In this document: positions 9,741 to 22,017 of the stretch, piece after piece
Layout of the letters: every line of letters begins with the position of its first letter
Numbering within the stretch: position 1 is the stretch's first letter
NCBI RefSeq assembly: GCF_035046485.1
Contig: NC_085138.1
Span: 367,601,238 to 367,665,237 of the forward strand
Origin: Aedes albopictus
Lineage: Eukaryota; Arthropoda; Insecta; Diptera; Culicidae
Length of the DNA: 64,000 nt
Direction: 5' to 3'
Program-made: the position numbers and the translations under genes
Notes under the pieces: model-generated
Told to the model about the DNA's origin: nothing
Databases searched by the model: none
Seen by the model: the letters and a program-made list of their open reading frames with translations, nothing else

Positions 9741-10615
9741 ATCTTACTAAGCAAACTCATATTTAAATAAGGTTGCGTAGGAGTTCCTTGAAGAAAACCA
9801 GTTTCTTGAGAAGATCTTATAATGAACTACCAATCTTGGCGTTTCCCAAATGTCCATATTTCTTGCTTTCACATACATCTATTTATAGTACCGAATTAAC
9901 GTTTATGATTTTGTCCGGTATAATAAATTTTCCTTTTTCAAGCGTGATGTCCTAATTGGGAAATAAATGATAAATTTCCCTGCCTCTGGAGCCGACCTAT
10001 TGCTACCTGATAGGACGCTCCTGAACAACTTTTGAAAAATATGTTGAAAATTGAAAAATTCGTCGCAGTGAGATTCAAACTACATAAAGAGAGAAACCTC
10101 AAAGTTGAATTTTAAAGTAATAATAAGACACTTTCACTTAACACTTGAATGGCATAACTTTATCAAATTTTGACCAATTTACAATCTTTGGTTTTTCTTT
10201 AAACTCATTTTCAAATAAACTTGTAGAACATCAGTATATACCAAAGAAATATTTTAAATAAGTTTTTCATGTTTTGCCACATTTTTTTCTAAATTTTAAA
10301 TTTTTGGCAAAATGAATTTTCAATTGCTTCACCAATTTCATATAGGGGATGTGTTTTTGGCAGTTTTGTTATCTTCACCACAGGGTTTTTTTTTTCAACC
10401 TGTCGAGTTGGCCTCAAATCCGTCCCAAACATACTGCATCATATGACCAAGATTCAAGCAACAAACCAAGTTTCAAGAACAAAGTTTTAAGAACAAACCC
10501 GTCGATAATACTCTAAGTCACCCTGTTTACGCTTTCTGCATTGCTAATGTAGAAATCTCAAAATATTTTTTCGAGGAAATTCTTGAAAAAATATTTTTTT
10601 TGTTATTATTTATGT
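9741..10615. other. AT-rich non-coding, repeat relics
   Basis: It contains the uninterrupted paralogue of the 6.45-kb repeat (about 9770-9835), a short CTGGAGCCGACC segment resembling the 3' end of the LOA-like LINE at 49.4 kb, and a partial arm of the 7.8-9.2-kb foldback family (about 10090-10290). No gene was found. Confidence 0.5.
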
Positions 10616-10795
10616 GTACTTTAACAGTAGCTTATTCCACATAGACCAAATTTTGGCCATCTTAGACTCCCCCTCCCCCATCGTAGACTATTGTCCATAT
10701 TTTTTTTTCAAATTTATATGGAGTGTAGACTTTTACCAGATCCCCTCTCCCCCCAAAAAATCCACGTGGTTTATGAATGGGCCCTAGTGGAATTT
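10616..10795. mobile_element. probable MITE with C-run core
   Basis: The segment runs from a CCACATAGACC-like start to CCACGTGGTTTATGAATGGG and contains CCCCCTCCCCC and CCCCTCTCCCCCC runs. This arrangement resembles abundant mosquito MITEs. The ends match only partly, so the limits are approximate. Confidence 0.4.
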
Positions 10796-10819
10796 CGAAA
10801 AGAATAGCTTGACACATAC

Positions 10820-13800
10820 TTTGATTTAAAAAAAAAATACAAGAAAATTCTTGTGGAAATATCTGGGAAATGTTCCAGAAGAAATGACTGAATTATTCCT
10901 AGAACAATCCAAGAAAATTTCTTTTTGTATCCTTGAAAATTTCTGAAAAACCCCAGAAAAATTCCTGAAGAAATTGTTGAAGACATTCTTTTATTTGGCA
11001 TTTTCTAATGGACTCCCTGGGAGACTTCATACAGGGATCTGTACGAATCCCTTAAGGAAAGCCTAGATAAGTTTTTGAAAGAGGATAGGACTAATGGAGT
11101 TTTTAAAGGAATTCATGGAAAACTTTCTGGAAACTTTTTGAAGAAATCTATGATTAAATTCTCAAAGGAATACTGGAACAATTCCCTGGGGGAGTTTCTT
11201 AAAGAATCCCCTGAACATTGTTTAAAAAAAAACGTTAGAGGAAGTTCTGAAAGAATCTTTTGAAGATATTATTAAAGGAATTCTGATTTCTTAAATAATT
11301 CCCGGGGTAATTTATAAAGGAAGCTATAGAGCAATTTTGGAAGGAAATTATGGCAGACTTTCTAAGGGAATGATTTGAGAAATTACTTGACAAATTTTTG
11401 ATATAATCAATAAATGAATTTCGAAAGACATTTCTGAAGAATTCTCGATTCTTGAATCTTGGAAAATTTTGTTTAAGGCGGCTTTTAAGTTGTTGATATT
11501 TTATAAGCATTTTCAAAGTCGACTTCCACACACAGTAAGTAAAAGATCAAGGTATCTCATGATTAATTTTCCTAGTGGAAAATGTTTAACGGTTTCCAGA
11601 AACTACTTTTTTAAATTTCGTTTACAAATGTTTTTTTAAACTGAAAAAAAAAATCCACTCAGGAAAAAAAATCAAGATACCTTGATCTTTACGATTTTGA
11701 AAAAGTTACTCCGTTATTGAATGAAAAAAAAAAATAAAACAAAGAAAAAGAGAAAACGGTTCCAGTTTTGTCTTTATGAATATCTGGAAATGTTTTAAAA
11801 TAAAACTGAAGTAACTCCAAATTTATAACGCAATCTCTGGAAAAACTTTTAAATGAATATATGTAAGAATTTCTGAAGAATTTCTGTGGAAGTACATGGA
11901 AGTTGTTCTAGAGAAGTGCTTTTAAAATTCTTACAGGGAACTCTGGAGCAATGTATGAATAAACATTGAAAATTTTCTGAAGCAAGCCACGGAAGATTAT
12001 CTTGAAGCATCCTAAGAGAATTTGTTGCAGCATTGTGAGGTAAATTGTCTTAACAGAAATCGTTAGACGATTTTTCGGAGGGATGTATGGAGCACTTTTT
12101 AAATAAGTCGATGAAAGATGTTCAAAAAGAGTTCTTGAAGAAATTTAAAGAGGAATCTCTCGAAAACTTTCTAGGAGAATGCCTTAGAAAGTTCCAACAG
12201 GAATGGATAACTGACACTGAGGACATCTACAAGTGGTAGTCGAAATACGCGTATCTGTCCAAAGGTAAGAGATGAAAAGCGGGATAAAAATATACAAAAC
12301 TGATTATACTCATTCGATGAGGGTGTTTTGCTGAGAGGGTTCGAAAATTCCGTACAAAATCATCTTTAAAGAAGTTCGCAAATCATTTTCAGAAAGAAGC
12401 TCGGGAGAAGTTTCTTTGGAAATTTCCAATGGAATCCTTGGAAAAATTTCTGATGAAACTCTGATGAGTTGCTAAAAAATACCCGTAGGAATTCCTGAAG
12501 GAGTTTTTCTAAACATTTCTAAAGAAACTGGTGGAGGAATTTCCAAAAGTATCCTTGGGTAAATTTCTGAAGAGGTCTGTTTAAAAAAACCAAAGCAATT
12601 CTTGCTGAGTTTTCTGGAGGTACCTCTAAAGGTTTTTTTTATGGAATCTGGACGCGTTTCCAAAATAATCCCTGCAGAAATTTATGACAGAAGCATTGTC
12701 ATTATTTTTATAATAATCTATGAAGGGTTATTTGAAGGAATCCTAGTAAGAATTTCTCATAGAAACTTGGAAGAAATTTCTGAAAAAAAAGATGGATTTC
12801 TATTTTTTTAAGGAACCATTGGAGGAATTGCTTAGAAAATTTGTGAAAGACGTTCCAAAAAATACCCAGATGAATTGCTGAAAAAAAAATCAAGTAGAAT
12901 TTTTCTATAAACCTCATGGAAAATTTCTTGAGGAAATCCGAGAAAGAGTTTCCAAATTTAACACTGGAAAAATTTCCAAAAAAAAGTCAAGAAGGAATGT
13001 CAGAGGCAATCAGTGGAAGATTTTCATAAAGTGCCCATAAAGAAAGTTTTGAAGGAATACGATGTTGAAAAGGAATCTATGGATCCATTTTGGATTGAAT
13101 CAGCGAATTGTGGTGTTAAGAGGTTCTGGGAGGTTTTTTTACGAGGAATCTCTAGAGGAAATTATAAAGCAAATCCTGGAGAACTTTTTAATTGGAATAT
13201 CTGGAATAATTTATAAAACACATATAGAAGGAATTCCTTAAGATACTGTGACAACCATGTCGAAACGCTTCGACACAAATTCTGCAACTGCGCTCGCGTC
13301 GGCCCGGCTTGGGCAGTCCTTCAGCGATGATTGACAGGCGTAATGGATGGATGGAGATGGCTCACGTTCGAGGATCTCGTGCGCCCTGTTCTAACAGGTA
13401 TGAACAGAACAAAACGAGTAAAGATTCTTAGAATATTTTTTCAATACATCGTCTTTGTAAATGAGTGTTACAATGTAATTGATCTTAATGCTTTGAAGTT
13501 CCACTTAGAACTAGAATTTTAAATTCTGTAAATAGCTACCAATGAATTGACAAATGAAACTACTTTCACTTAAAAAAAAATATGGATATCGACGGTTTCC
13601 TGGAAGAAATTCTGAAGGAATTCTAAGAGAAATTTCTAGAAGGATCTCTGAAAAAAAATTCCGCCATTATGCCTAAATGAATCTTGGAATTGGAGCAATT
13701 TATAGAGACATCGAAGGAATTCTTGGAGGAAATTCTTAAGCCATTCATGGAATATTTTCCTAGAGAATCCCTTATGAAATTTCAGAAGGTTTTTCAAAAG

Positions 13801-14430
13801 ATTTTTGAAAAAAAACAAAATTTGTGTTCAGAAATATCACTATATATATATCACTGAAGGAATTTCTTAAAAAATTTCAGCGATATTTTCTTAATACATT
13901 TGTTGATGATTTTCTGTAGGAATTTTAGAGATATTTCCGAAGGTCATAGTGAAATATTTATTTTCTTTGGAGAAAATCCTGATGGAATCTCCGAAAAAGA
14001 GCTTATTGCATAGTGTGGATATTCTAGGAGAAATTTTTGGAGACATCACTAACATCTTAAACAAATTTCTTTAAGAATTTCTAAACGAAATTTCTGAGAA
14101 AAAATCTTAGAAGGATACCTGGAGAGACTATTTGTAAAACCTCCGGTGAAATTCTGAAAATAATCTTTTAAGACAATTCTAGAACAATCCAAGAAAAAAT
14201 ACTAGAAGAATCGTAGTAAGGATATCTAGAAAACAAACAGGTCGAGCTCTGTGAAGATTCTAAAAAACCTTATCATTTTTTTAGCGTAATTGCCTGTAGA
14301 AATTTGTAATATTTCTGGAGAAAACACTGAATAATTTTTTGAAAGGAATCCATGGAGAAATTTCTGAGTGTATATTTGGAGGAAATTCTGAAGAAATATC
14401 TGAGAAAATACAGAGGAATACATGAAAACA
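10820..14430 (+). repeat. long degenerate 12-bp repeat block, mainly sense
   Basis: Nearly the whole stretch consists of the GGAATTTCTGAA-type unit with heavy divergence, giving many short E/F/L/K-rich frames on both strands that are not genes. Interruptions: a hairpin element at 11536-11695, an unrelated segment near 12225-12350, and a GC-richer unique insert at about 13255-13400 of unknown origin. Confidence 0.75.
11536..11695. repeat. hairpin with AGATCAAGGTATCT arms
   Basis: The arms at about 11540-11585 and 11650-11692 are inverted copies centred on AGATCAAGGTATCT and its complement. The same core sits at the centre of the 8.3-9.2-kb palindrome, so this is a short member of that family inserted in the 12-bp repeat. 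Confidence 0.65.
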
Positions 14431-14439
14431 AAAAGCCGT

Positions 14440-15039
14440 AAAGAAATCCCTATTTTTTAAACCCCATTGAAATAATAAAAAAAAATCACGCAATGCCACA
14501 CTTAGAACGCGAAGGGATTATCACCCGTGTGAAAAGAGAGAATTTCACTTTGAACACTCCCTGTGGCACAGTGCAATGTTTTGACAAATCAGATATTTTA
14601 ATATCCCTTCATCAGTTAAACTAGAAATGCTGCTAACTTATGATGATTTCGATGGTGTTATGAAAATAGTAGTAGTAGAATTTTCATGCCATGCAGTGCG
14701 GACAATCCTGCCCGAAAATTTTGTAGGATTTTTTTTTCAGATATTCTGTGTTGGTTAAATATTTCTGCAACGATATTTCAACATGCTGTTATATATTGAA
14801 TAATTGTTGATAGTTTTAGAAGGAACTGAGCATAATTCTTGTATATACGTTTAATTTTAACGTTATGTCGATAAAAGCCAAACTTCTGCAAATCTGCGTC
14901 TGCAATGTTCAGTAATCTGTGTTATTTATTCAATAAAAACAATTTTTCATTTCACTGCCCTGCAGTTTTTCAAAAACACTCAATTTCTATTCTTATTCTA
15001 CCCCTTTCAATCATCCATCTCTCGACAATGCTTCGGTCC
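14440..15039. other. AT-rich non-coding stretch
   Basis: No gene, RNA gene or transposon ends were recognised. It separates the 12-bp repeat block from a GC-richer unique island. Confidence 0.45.
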
Positions 15040-16210
15040 TTTTTATTACAATAACCCAACAATCATCTGTTCTAACCATTTCAAATGCATCGCACATGCT
15101 GCATCCTGCTGTTGGTGCTGTCCTCCTAGATCACTAAACGCCATTCCACAAACCATTCCACCACGGGTAACGTGCAACGTAAATAAATGCCTTTCTATTT
15201 TTGCATCGGGTGTTGTAGGTGGTGACGATGTGGTTACTTTCCCTACTGCTGCTGCTGCTGCTGCTGGCACCGAGCCCTCTTTATCCATCTATCATTAAAA
15301 CACACATTGCCTCTTCGTTCCTCTCCTGGGTCCGCAACCGAAGTCCTGCATCTCGTAAACTGCCAAATCATGCGGCTGCGGCGGCGATCTCCTCGACAAC
15401 AGATGCATGATTTTTTTTTTCTCCCGAAGAGAGAGATCCGTTGTTGCTGAAAGCGCAAAACGATCAGAACCGAAAAAATGTGGTCCTGTCGGGCCCTCAA
15501 TCGACCAGGAGGGGACGGAACCAAGCGGAGAGGAAAAGAGATGTGGGTCGAAGAATTGATTCATTACCGGAGTTTTGGCTGGCCGTCAGTCGTTTTCCGA
15601 TTAATTCGCTTGCTTGCTTTTTTTTGGCATGTGCTCGAGACGTATGGGTATTTTGAGTTATGACCCCTAAGGAGGGTCCTGGCTGGCAGCACCTTGGCAG
15701 CCAGAAGCGGACTGACCGTATTTTTACGCAATCTTCGCACCGTTAATAGGATTAAAAATGAACCCGACAACGATTCGTTCGGTTCCGAGGACTCTCCGGG
15801 TCTTGAGATGATACGTGCGGAACAAAAAATAGTCGGTCCAAGAGGTCCTGAAGGGACCGGTCTTATCGAACGAACCACATCTACCGCGCTGAATCGATCT
15901 CATTATCCTTCGGTCACGCTTGTTGAACACTTACCCGGTCGGCCAGCAGCGGCGCACGCTTCTCACTCACATGGCCCGAATCGATAATTATGCGTTTCTT
16001 GACCCTTGAAAGATTCGGAGATAATCCCCGATCCGGGAGTCGGGTGCTCGCAGCTACCAGGGACCCATACGCATTCAAATTGGGTTCTGTGGAACGTGCT
16101 TGAGGACGGTTTTTTCGAACTTTTTTTTTGTCGGTGTTTGAGAGGCGAAAAAGTGTCACAACTTAATCCTATTCGTTGCATCACGAATTTGCTTGTTCTA
16201 CTGTTGGGAT
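15040..16210. promoter_or_regulatory. unique GC-richer island, candidate regulatory DNA
   Basis: About 1.1 kb of non-repetitive, GC-richer sequence with a (CTG)n run at about 15246-15266. Several overlapping frames of 60-104 codons occur on both strands, none with a recognisable domain or a splice-supported structure. A TAATCC (Otd/Bicoid-class) hexamer lies at 16164-16169. Survival of single-copy sequence in a repeat-rich setting suggests constraint, but this is only a position-based inference. Confidence 0.35.
15246..15266 (+). repeat. (CTG)n microsatellite
   Basis: Seven uninterrupted CTG units. It lies in a unique island and may be polymorphic. Confidence 0.85.
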
Positions 16211-16780
16211 AATCTTATTCAGGAGAAAGCTGTTGATAGCTGCCAAAATGTTTCAATTGGGGGCAGTTTGTATCTGAATGAGATGTCATGCCAATTCTTC
16301 TGATGCTTTAAAAGAAAACAGGATGCACTTCCTCATCGCCTGATTTTTTATCCCTGGTAAAAAATCTTGTTTACCAGAAATTATTTTTAAACGAAATTTC
16401 GGAAAAAAAATCTTTCCAATTAATGTGTGTGGAAACCGATTTTGAAAAGATTGCGTCATTATGTTGTTGAATTGTTGAATATATTACCCAAAAATGATAA
16501 ACAAATTTCTGGATGTTTTTGGATGAAACCATAGAAAATTCCGTCATCACCCGGAGCTCTCGTATTTAAAACTTCACATTGAAATTGTTTAAAGTTATAT
16601 TTATATCAGGATTTTATTTTATTTTTTTATTGCACATTCATTATGTAACCATGATCCATTAGTTGGACACTGTAAGTTAAACTGTGAAGTATCACAGCTT
16701 GATTTATTTTTGGTTTTCATAGGCGTTACAGTTCCAGGGGCGTTCTTAATAGTCTCAGAAGTTACAAGGGGTCCAATCGA
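16211..16780. other. AT-rich non-coding, foldback-family relic
   Basis: A stretch near 16420-16500 (GTGTGGAAACCGATTTTGAAAA) resembles an arm piece of the 8.3-9.2-kb palindrome family. Nothing else was recognised. Confidence 0.4.
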
Positions 16781-17340
16781 CGTTCAATGAGATTTTCAAG
16801 GCGTTTCAGAAGCGTAGCTTTAATTTCTACAATGTTTCAGGGGCGTAATAGGAGTTTCAAGGGGTTTCAGAGAATTTCAGCGGAGTGCCTGAGTATTCAG
16901 GGTTATATCAAGAAGTTCATGAGTGTTCCATGGGTTTTTAGGGACGTTCCAGGGGTTTCAAAAGGTTTCAGGGATGTTCCAGGTGCTTTCAAGGAGTTTG
17001 ATGAGCGTTCTAGGTGAATTCAATGGGCTTCCAATGGTTTCTAGCGTGTTCCAGGAGATTTCAGGGATTTTCAAAGAGATTCAGAGCATTAACGAGTTTT
17101 TTCAAATGAGCTTTCAGGATGTTCAATGAGTGTCCCAGAGGATCTCAGGAGATTCAGAAGGATCAAGGATATTCCAAAGGGTTTCAAGTGTTCTCGGAGT
17201 TTGAGGGATATTTCAAGGGGTTCCGGCAGGTTTAAGGGGTGTTCCAGGGATTTCAGATGGGCGTTAAAAAGGATTTCTGGGGATTTTAGAGGCGTCCCTT
17301 AATTCAACGGAAGTCCCTTCGAAATCGTCCCGAAATTCTT
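16781..17340 (+). repeat. degenerate GGGGTTTCAAG / GTTCCAG minisatellite
   Basis: Short units such as AGGGGTTTCA, GGGATGTTCCAG and GGAGATTTCAG alternate across about 550 bp. It differs in sequence from the 12-bp GGAATTTCTGAA repeat. The frames inside (F-Q-G-F/R-S rich) come from the repeat. Confidence 0.65.
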
Positions 17341-17555
17341 AGAACAGACTTGATACGCCTCTGAAACATACATGAAACGCCCTTTGAGCTTTCTGGAAGC
17401 CCTTCTGAAGCTCCAAATTCACTTGAAAACTAATATCTGACATTTTTTTTGATAGATAGTGCAAAATTTCAACTATCAATGTGAACCGTTCAACAATTAG
17501 CGAGAGTCGGCCAACATTAGGATGAGCTGGCTTAAGGATGTCTTTTACATTAGAG

Positions 17556-19005
17556 CAGAGGTCCTCAAACTTTTCCAGGCCACGACCCACTTTTAATTTC
17601 AAGAGAATGTGGCGACCCACCGTTATGTTTATTTTTTTTTTAAAATGTCATATAGATAAGGCTGATACGAATTTATTTTTGACTTTTTTCTCCCCCCTTT
17701 AAAGTTTTTTAACTGGATTTTGCATTTTTAGGGGGCAGATGATAAATATTTATCAAAATATCAGGTCTTGCTGGAAATTCTTTAACAAATCCGATGAGTT
17801 TTTAATATTTTTCAGAATAAATGCTTAATTATTTTTATCTCCCCCCCCCCCTCGACCAGCCAAAGAGTGGTGGGACAAAAAGTGAAATAAATATTTGTAA
17901 CGGCCTAATTTTGAATTCTTACTAATTTTTGCACCAGAAATTCTTTGCATGAATCACTAAAAATCCTGTTCTTCATCGTTCACAGTAGGAAGCTAAAAAG
18001 AAATAAAATTTTAAATGCCACTCACAGCAGAAAAGTTCTGATGTATGACAAATCTCTTTTGTTTTTTTTTTTTAATATTCAAGATATTGCAATAGCTGAT
18101 GATTTTTGGAAAAGTAACGTGCCAATTAAAAAAAATTAAATAGAAATATTCCCATTTCTTTCGATACAAAGTCGGCTTCCCAATTCCATGGATATCTTAT
18201 TTGTAGAATTATAGTCAACATTTTGTGATTTTTTGAGCAAAGTTAAAGTACAATTTTGTGTTTCAGCAGATGATTGAGAATTTCGGTTTCAAGCGGAATC
18301 AAAACAATTGCATATTTCAAATGTGTTTGAAAAACTGGATCAAATTTCAAATGTTCATTATTTTTGGGGCCCGGGATCTGAATAATCAATTTGTAGTTCG
18401 TATTAGAGCAATTGGTTGAATCAACCCTTATATATGCTTAGTTAGATTGGCTATTTTCGGTGAAATGATCAACAAATAGCATTATTTGCGTAACGCGTTT
18501 CGGTCTACTACTCTTCGACCATCATCAGACGCCTAATCAACCCTTGATGGATTTTGTAATACGTGGAGCAGCCTGTCAGTTGAAGAATCTTCAAAATCAA
18601 AAACCTCTTAAACATTCTAGGTATCGAAATAAGAACTAAAAAATCAGGAAATAAATAATGGTGTCTCAGAAAGAAGTGCTTTTTAAAATTAAATATAAAC
18701 CGATTGCAGGCAACAATTTAAGGTCATCGATTTCAGAACATCGCAGATTTTTTTTTAATTTTTATTGCTGTGTATTTTAACTAATGCTAATTCTACACTT
18801 TACAGAACATTGCAGAAATTATGACGAAAGTTTTAGAACTTCATCAAACTCTCTCAACGTTTTCAAGAACAAACCTCATTCCTACAAAAATTCAACCCTT
18901 GCAACAATAGAAAAATCTTCGAAGTGTTCAAGAGATTATAACTATGATTTTAAGCTCAAACTTTCACGGGTCAGTGGGTCGCGACCCATAGTTTGAGAAA
19001 TTCTG
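17556..19005. mobile_element. non-autonomous hAT-type element, 1450 bp
   Basis: The ends are inverted, CAGAGGTCCTCAAACT on the left and CAGAATTTCTCAAACT on the right (12 of 16 identical), followed by a related GACCCAC block. A perfect 8-bp target duplication CATTAGAG flanks it (17548-17555 and 19006-19013), as expected for the hAT superfamily. No intact transposase frame exists, so it cannot move itself. A poly-C run lies near 17840. A 105-bp insertion with its own target duplication sits inside at 18430-18534. Confidence 0.85.
18430..18534 (-). mobile_element. 105-bp insertion with hammerhead-like core
   Basis: It is flanked by the perfect 11-bp direct repeat AATCAACCCTT (18419-18429 and 18535-18545), so it inserted into the hAT element. 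On the minus strand it reads CTGATGA, one extra base, GGTC, an 11-nt loop, GACC and GAAACG. This arrangement resembles a hammerhead ribozyme catalytic core and the tails of Penelope-like retroelements. It has no coding capacity. The family assignment is inference. Confidence 0.55.
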
Positions 19006-19013
19006 CATTAGAG

Positions 19014-19700
19014 TTTCCGACTTGCGGTACACAGGTTTTAATCCTCTTTGAAAATGGAATTTGGGGTAGTTTATACTCAATGAGAAGTGTAAAAATGACT
19101 GGATCTAGACGATCGCTGGATATTTTTCGATCATCAAAACAACAAGAAATTTCAAAAGAAATTGAACAGGAAGCCTCAGAAGTTATTTCCCCTTTAAGTG
19201 AACCAAATTTGTACCTGCCATTCTAAGCGATAATCGGGTGCAGTTTTATGTTACCCTTAAAGTTACAGGCATAAAAGAAAAATGGATTAAGTCTACCCAG
19301 TCTTCCCTACGTGAAAAACAACGTAACTTTTATAACTAAATAATAATATGGAACGAGCTCACCAAAGCATTCCCAGATGGTGTCTGTGTATGCGAAATCG
19401 TATTTTTGATTGTTGAAAATCCGAGTCGCTGTAAACGTTTAATCGTGCTGAAATCAATTTGTGTAGGGAGATATATTATCGCAAAATAAAAAATAAAAAA
19501 TAGATTTTTAATTATTTCAACTCTGTATGGTCTGTAGTCTTTGTTGATTTGCTGGAAAATCTATGAGTAGAGTTCGCACACAATCAGTATTCTGGATGGT
19601 GGTGCTAAGCAGCGGGAATGATCTTTCTCCTACATATTTATGATAACCTAGCGTTAAATTTTTTTCACTTAAAAAATTGATCCATATCGATTTTTTCGAT
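19014..19700. other. non-coding stretch, no feature recognised
   Basis: A 77-codon frame at 18993-19226 overlaps the hAT end and has no recognisable domain. No transposon ends or RNA genes were seen. Confidence 0.4.
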
Positions 19701-20900
19701 TATCATAAAACGGGGTTTCATTGATCAGCGGGGTACATTGATTGGCTTGACTGACCTCATGAAATGTTCAAACAAGCATTTTATATTGAATCAGTTTCTG
19801 CTATCGAATAGTAAATCGTAATCTGCTATCATTTAGCTATTAAATGACATGCAATTCATAAAACTGAATTTCATAAACATTGAAATAAATGGAAAATGAG
19901 ATACATTGTACATTGTCAAACCATGCTTGGCATGAATACATGTCCCAGGCAGAGGTCAAGCACTGACGATCAAAATGTGATATTGGTTTGTCTGAGATAA
20001 GAGGTAAATGTACTGAAAATAATAGCAAAAATTTGTTCTTGAACCGTATAACCAAGAGCAAAATTTGATATTTGAAGATCAATCAAATAGATCACTGCTA
20101 TTGGTTAGATCTTTCCAAGAGCTAAATGTGATATGATGATGATGTTCCAGGAGTAAAATTGAGATATTATTTTCAGTACTTTTACCTCTTATCTCAAACA
20201 AACAAATATCACTTTTTGATCTTCGTATCAAAATATGCTATTATAGAGATTTTTTACTCTGCTCGGGAAATGATACAATATGAGGTTCGAAATCACTGTA
20301 TTACTTCAATATGATATCCTAGAGTTGGTTTTAAAAAACGAAACTTTTATGAAAATGCTCTTTTTCAATGAAAAATACGATTTATTAAAAATCCTCTATC
20401 ATTTCCTTAAGCCATTTCCTACCTTTAGGCGTTATTCGCGATTTGGAGGATTTTAAACATTAAATAACTCAAAAAGTAGGGTTAATCGCCAATTGTTGCA
20501 TACCCCATAAGAAAAACATGGAGTGTGCAACAATAGGCGAGTTTTTAGCTGTGCAACAATTGGAAAATTACCCTACATAGTTTGTAAGAATTTGGACAAC
20601 ATATTCGAAATCAGCGACCCCGAATTTAGTAAGGAAGGGCATTTTTAACACAAACGAACATTGATCACTGACATGATTAATGTTACCCCAAATCAACAAA
20701 ATAAAAAATTAGATTAAAAATACCATTCAAACATGTTTTGAAGTTTTACAATACTTTTTCGAGTAGCTTAGCACATACTCAGAGGACCAGTTTTTGTTTA
20801 AAAAATATAAAACATGTAGTGTTCGCTTTAACAAGAGAATTATTCAAGAAAGATCGAAAATTCTGATCAATGTTACCCCGGATTACGATATTAAATAAAG
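19700..20900. mobile_element. candidate element bounded by inverted TGATCA/GGGGTA ends
   Basis: A start near 19710 (GGGGTTTCATTGATCAG, then GGGGTACATTGATT) is mirrored near 20690 and 20860-20885 by TTAATGTTACCCC and CTGATCAATGTTACCCC. Inside, arms at 19968-20015 and 20162-20225 form a separate inverted repeat around CTGAGATAAGAGGTAAA. No transposase and no clear target duplication were found. Confidence 0.4.
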
Positions 20901-21100
20901 TAGCCCACTGTGCCATTTATGTACGTACATTTAAGAGAATAGGTGTCTTCTGAAGGAATGTCAAAAATGGCAGAATAAACAATTTTCAGAGAAAAGTTTT
21001 CGTCTATGACGTTTCTATAACAAATTAAAGCTGATCTAGATCAGTTGCCACTTATCTAGATACAGTAATGCGTAATTAGATTTAAGTTTAAACTTGTCAA
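20901..21100. other. non-coding spacer
   Basis: AT-rich sequence in which nothing was recognised. Confidence 0.4.
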
Positions 21101-21445
21101 TTTATGCCAAAAAGTAAAATTTCATTATTTATGTTATTCTTCTACATGTTAAATGTTAAGCAGCTACAGATGATCAGCAAATTATCATTTATGTCACAAG
21201 ACTCTAATCGCTTTGCGGTTTTCGATAAAGTTTTTCAGACGATCTGAGGCTATACTTCTACATGTTTTCAGAATAAATCAATTTTTTACAAGAAAATTTT
21301 TAAAAAAAATGTTAGTTTTCCCATGTAAAATACACAAAGTGTAGGCATACTAATTGCTCTTAAATTTTGCACAGTCGTTTAGGAGTCAAAAGGGAGTCAA
21401 AAGAACCATGATCTGAATAAAAAACGTCCTTCATTACCCACACCT
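21101..21445 (+). mobile_element. decayed copy of the 22-kb palindromic MITE
   Basis: It shares blocks with 22370-22690: ACATGTTAAATGTTAAGCA, CTTTGCGGT, AAAGTTTTTC and TTTTGCACAG. One arm and part of the centre are present. The target duplication is not visible. Confidence 0.55.
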
Positions 21446-21451
21446 TTTTAA

Positions 21452-21715
21452 GGGTTGATACAGCCGCAGCTGTAATGGCGTGAGTATTCAGCATGGCCAT
21501 GATGGGGGTGACTAGTTCGATTCCTGGTCGGTACAGGAACTTTTCGTGATCGACATTTCCTTGACTTCTTTGCGCATGGAGTATTTTCGTGCCTACCATA
21601 CGTTAAACAAATGCAAAATGGTCATTGGCAGAGGAAGCTCTCAGTGGAAGTTTACAGGACACTAAGGACACTAAGCTGATAAGCACCACGGAGGTGGAAG
21701 CTCTGGCAAAATGTT
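21452..21715 (+). mobile_element. diverged Feilai-type SINE
   Basis: The tRNA-like head keeps GTATTCAGCATGGCCATG and a B-box-like AGTTCGATTCC. The body keeps TTTCCTTGACTTC, CAAAATGGTCATTGGCAGA and GGAAGCTCTCAGT, as in the copy at 25956-26241. The 3' half is rearranged and there is no clear tail. An old copy. Confidence 0.7.
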
Positions 21716-22017
21716 ATCTTCTCGGCGCCCATTAAAAAATACTACCCCCGGCGAAGACTGGCGCTTGAGCCTAGCTATTCAGCACTGTAGATGGCGAAAA
21801 TGCCAATGCAGAACCCGTAGCTTCCGGGAAGGTAAGCCCAATTCCCTTGTTTTAGGCCCTGCGAGCCAGCCGTAAAAACACAAACATCGAAAAATCAACA
21901 AGAGAAGACTGCGAACCGATACCAATGCCGACAACCACAGTGACGAAACGAGATTTGCGATTGGAAGCTTGGTACGTGGAATAGTAGATCTCTCAACTTC
22001 ATCGGGAGCACCCGCAT

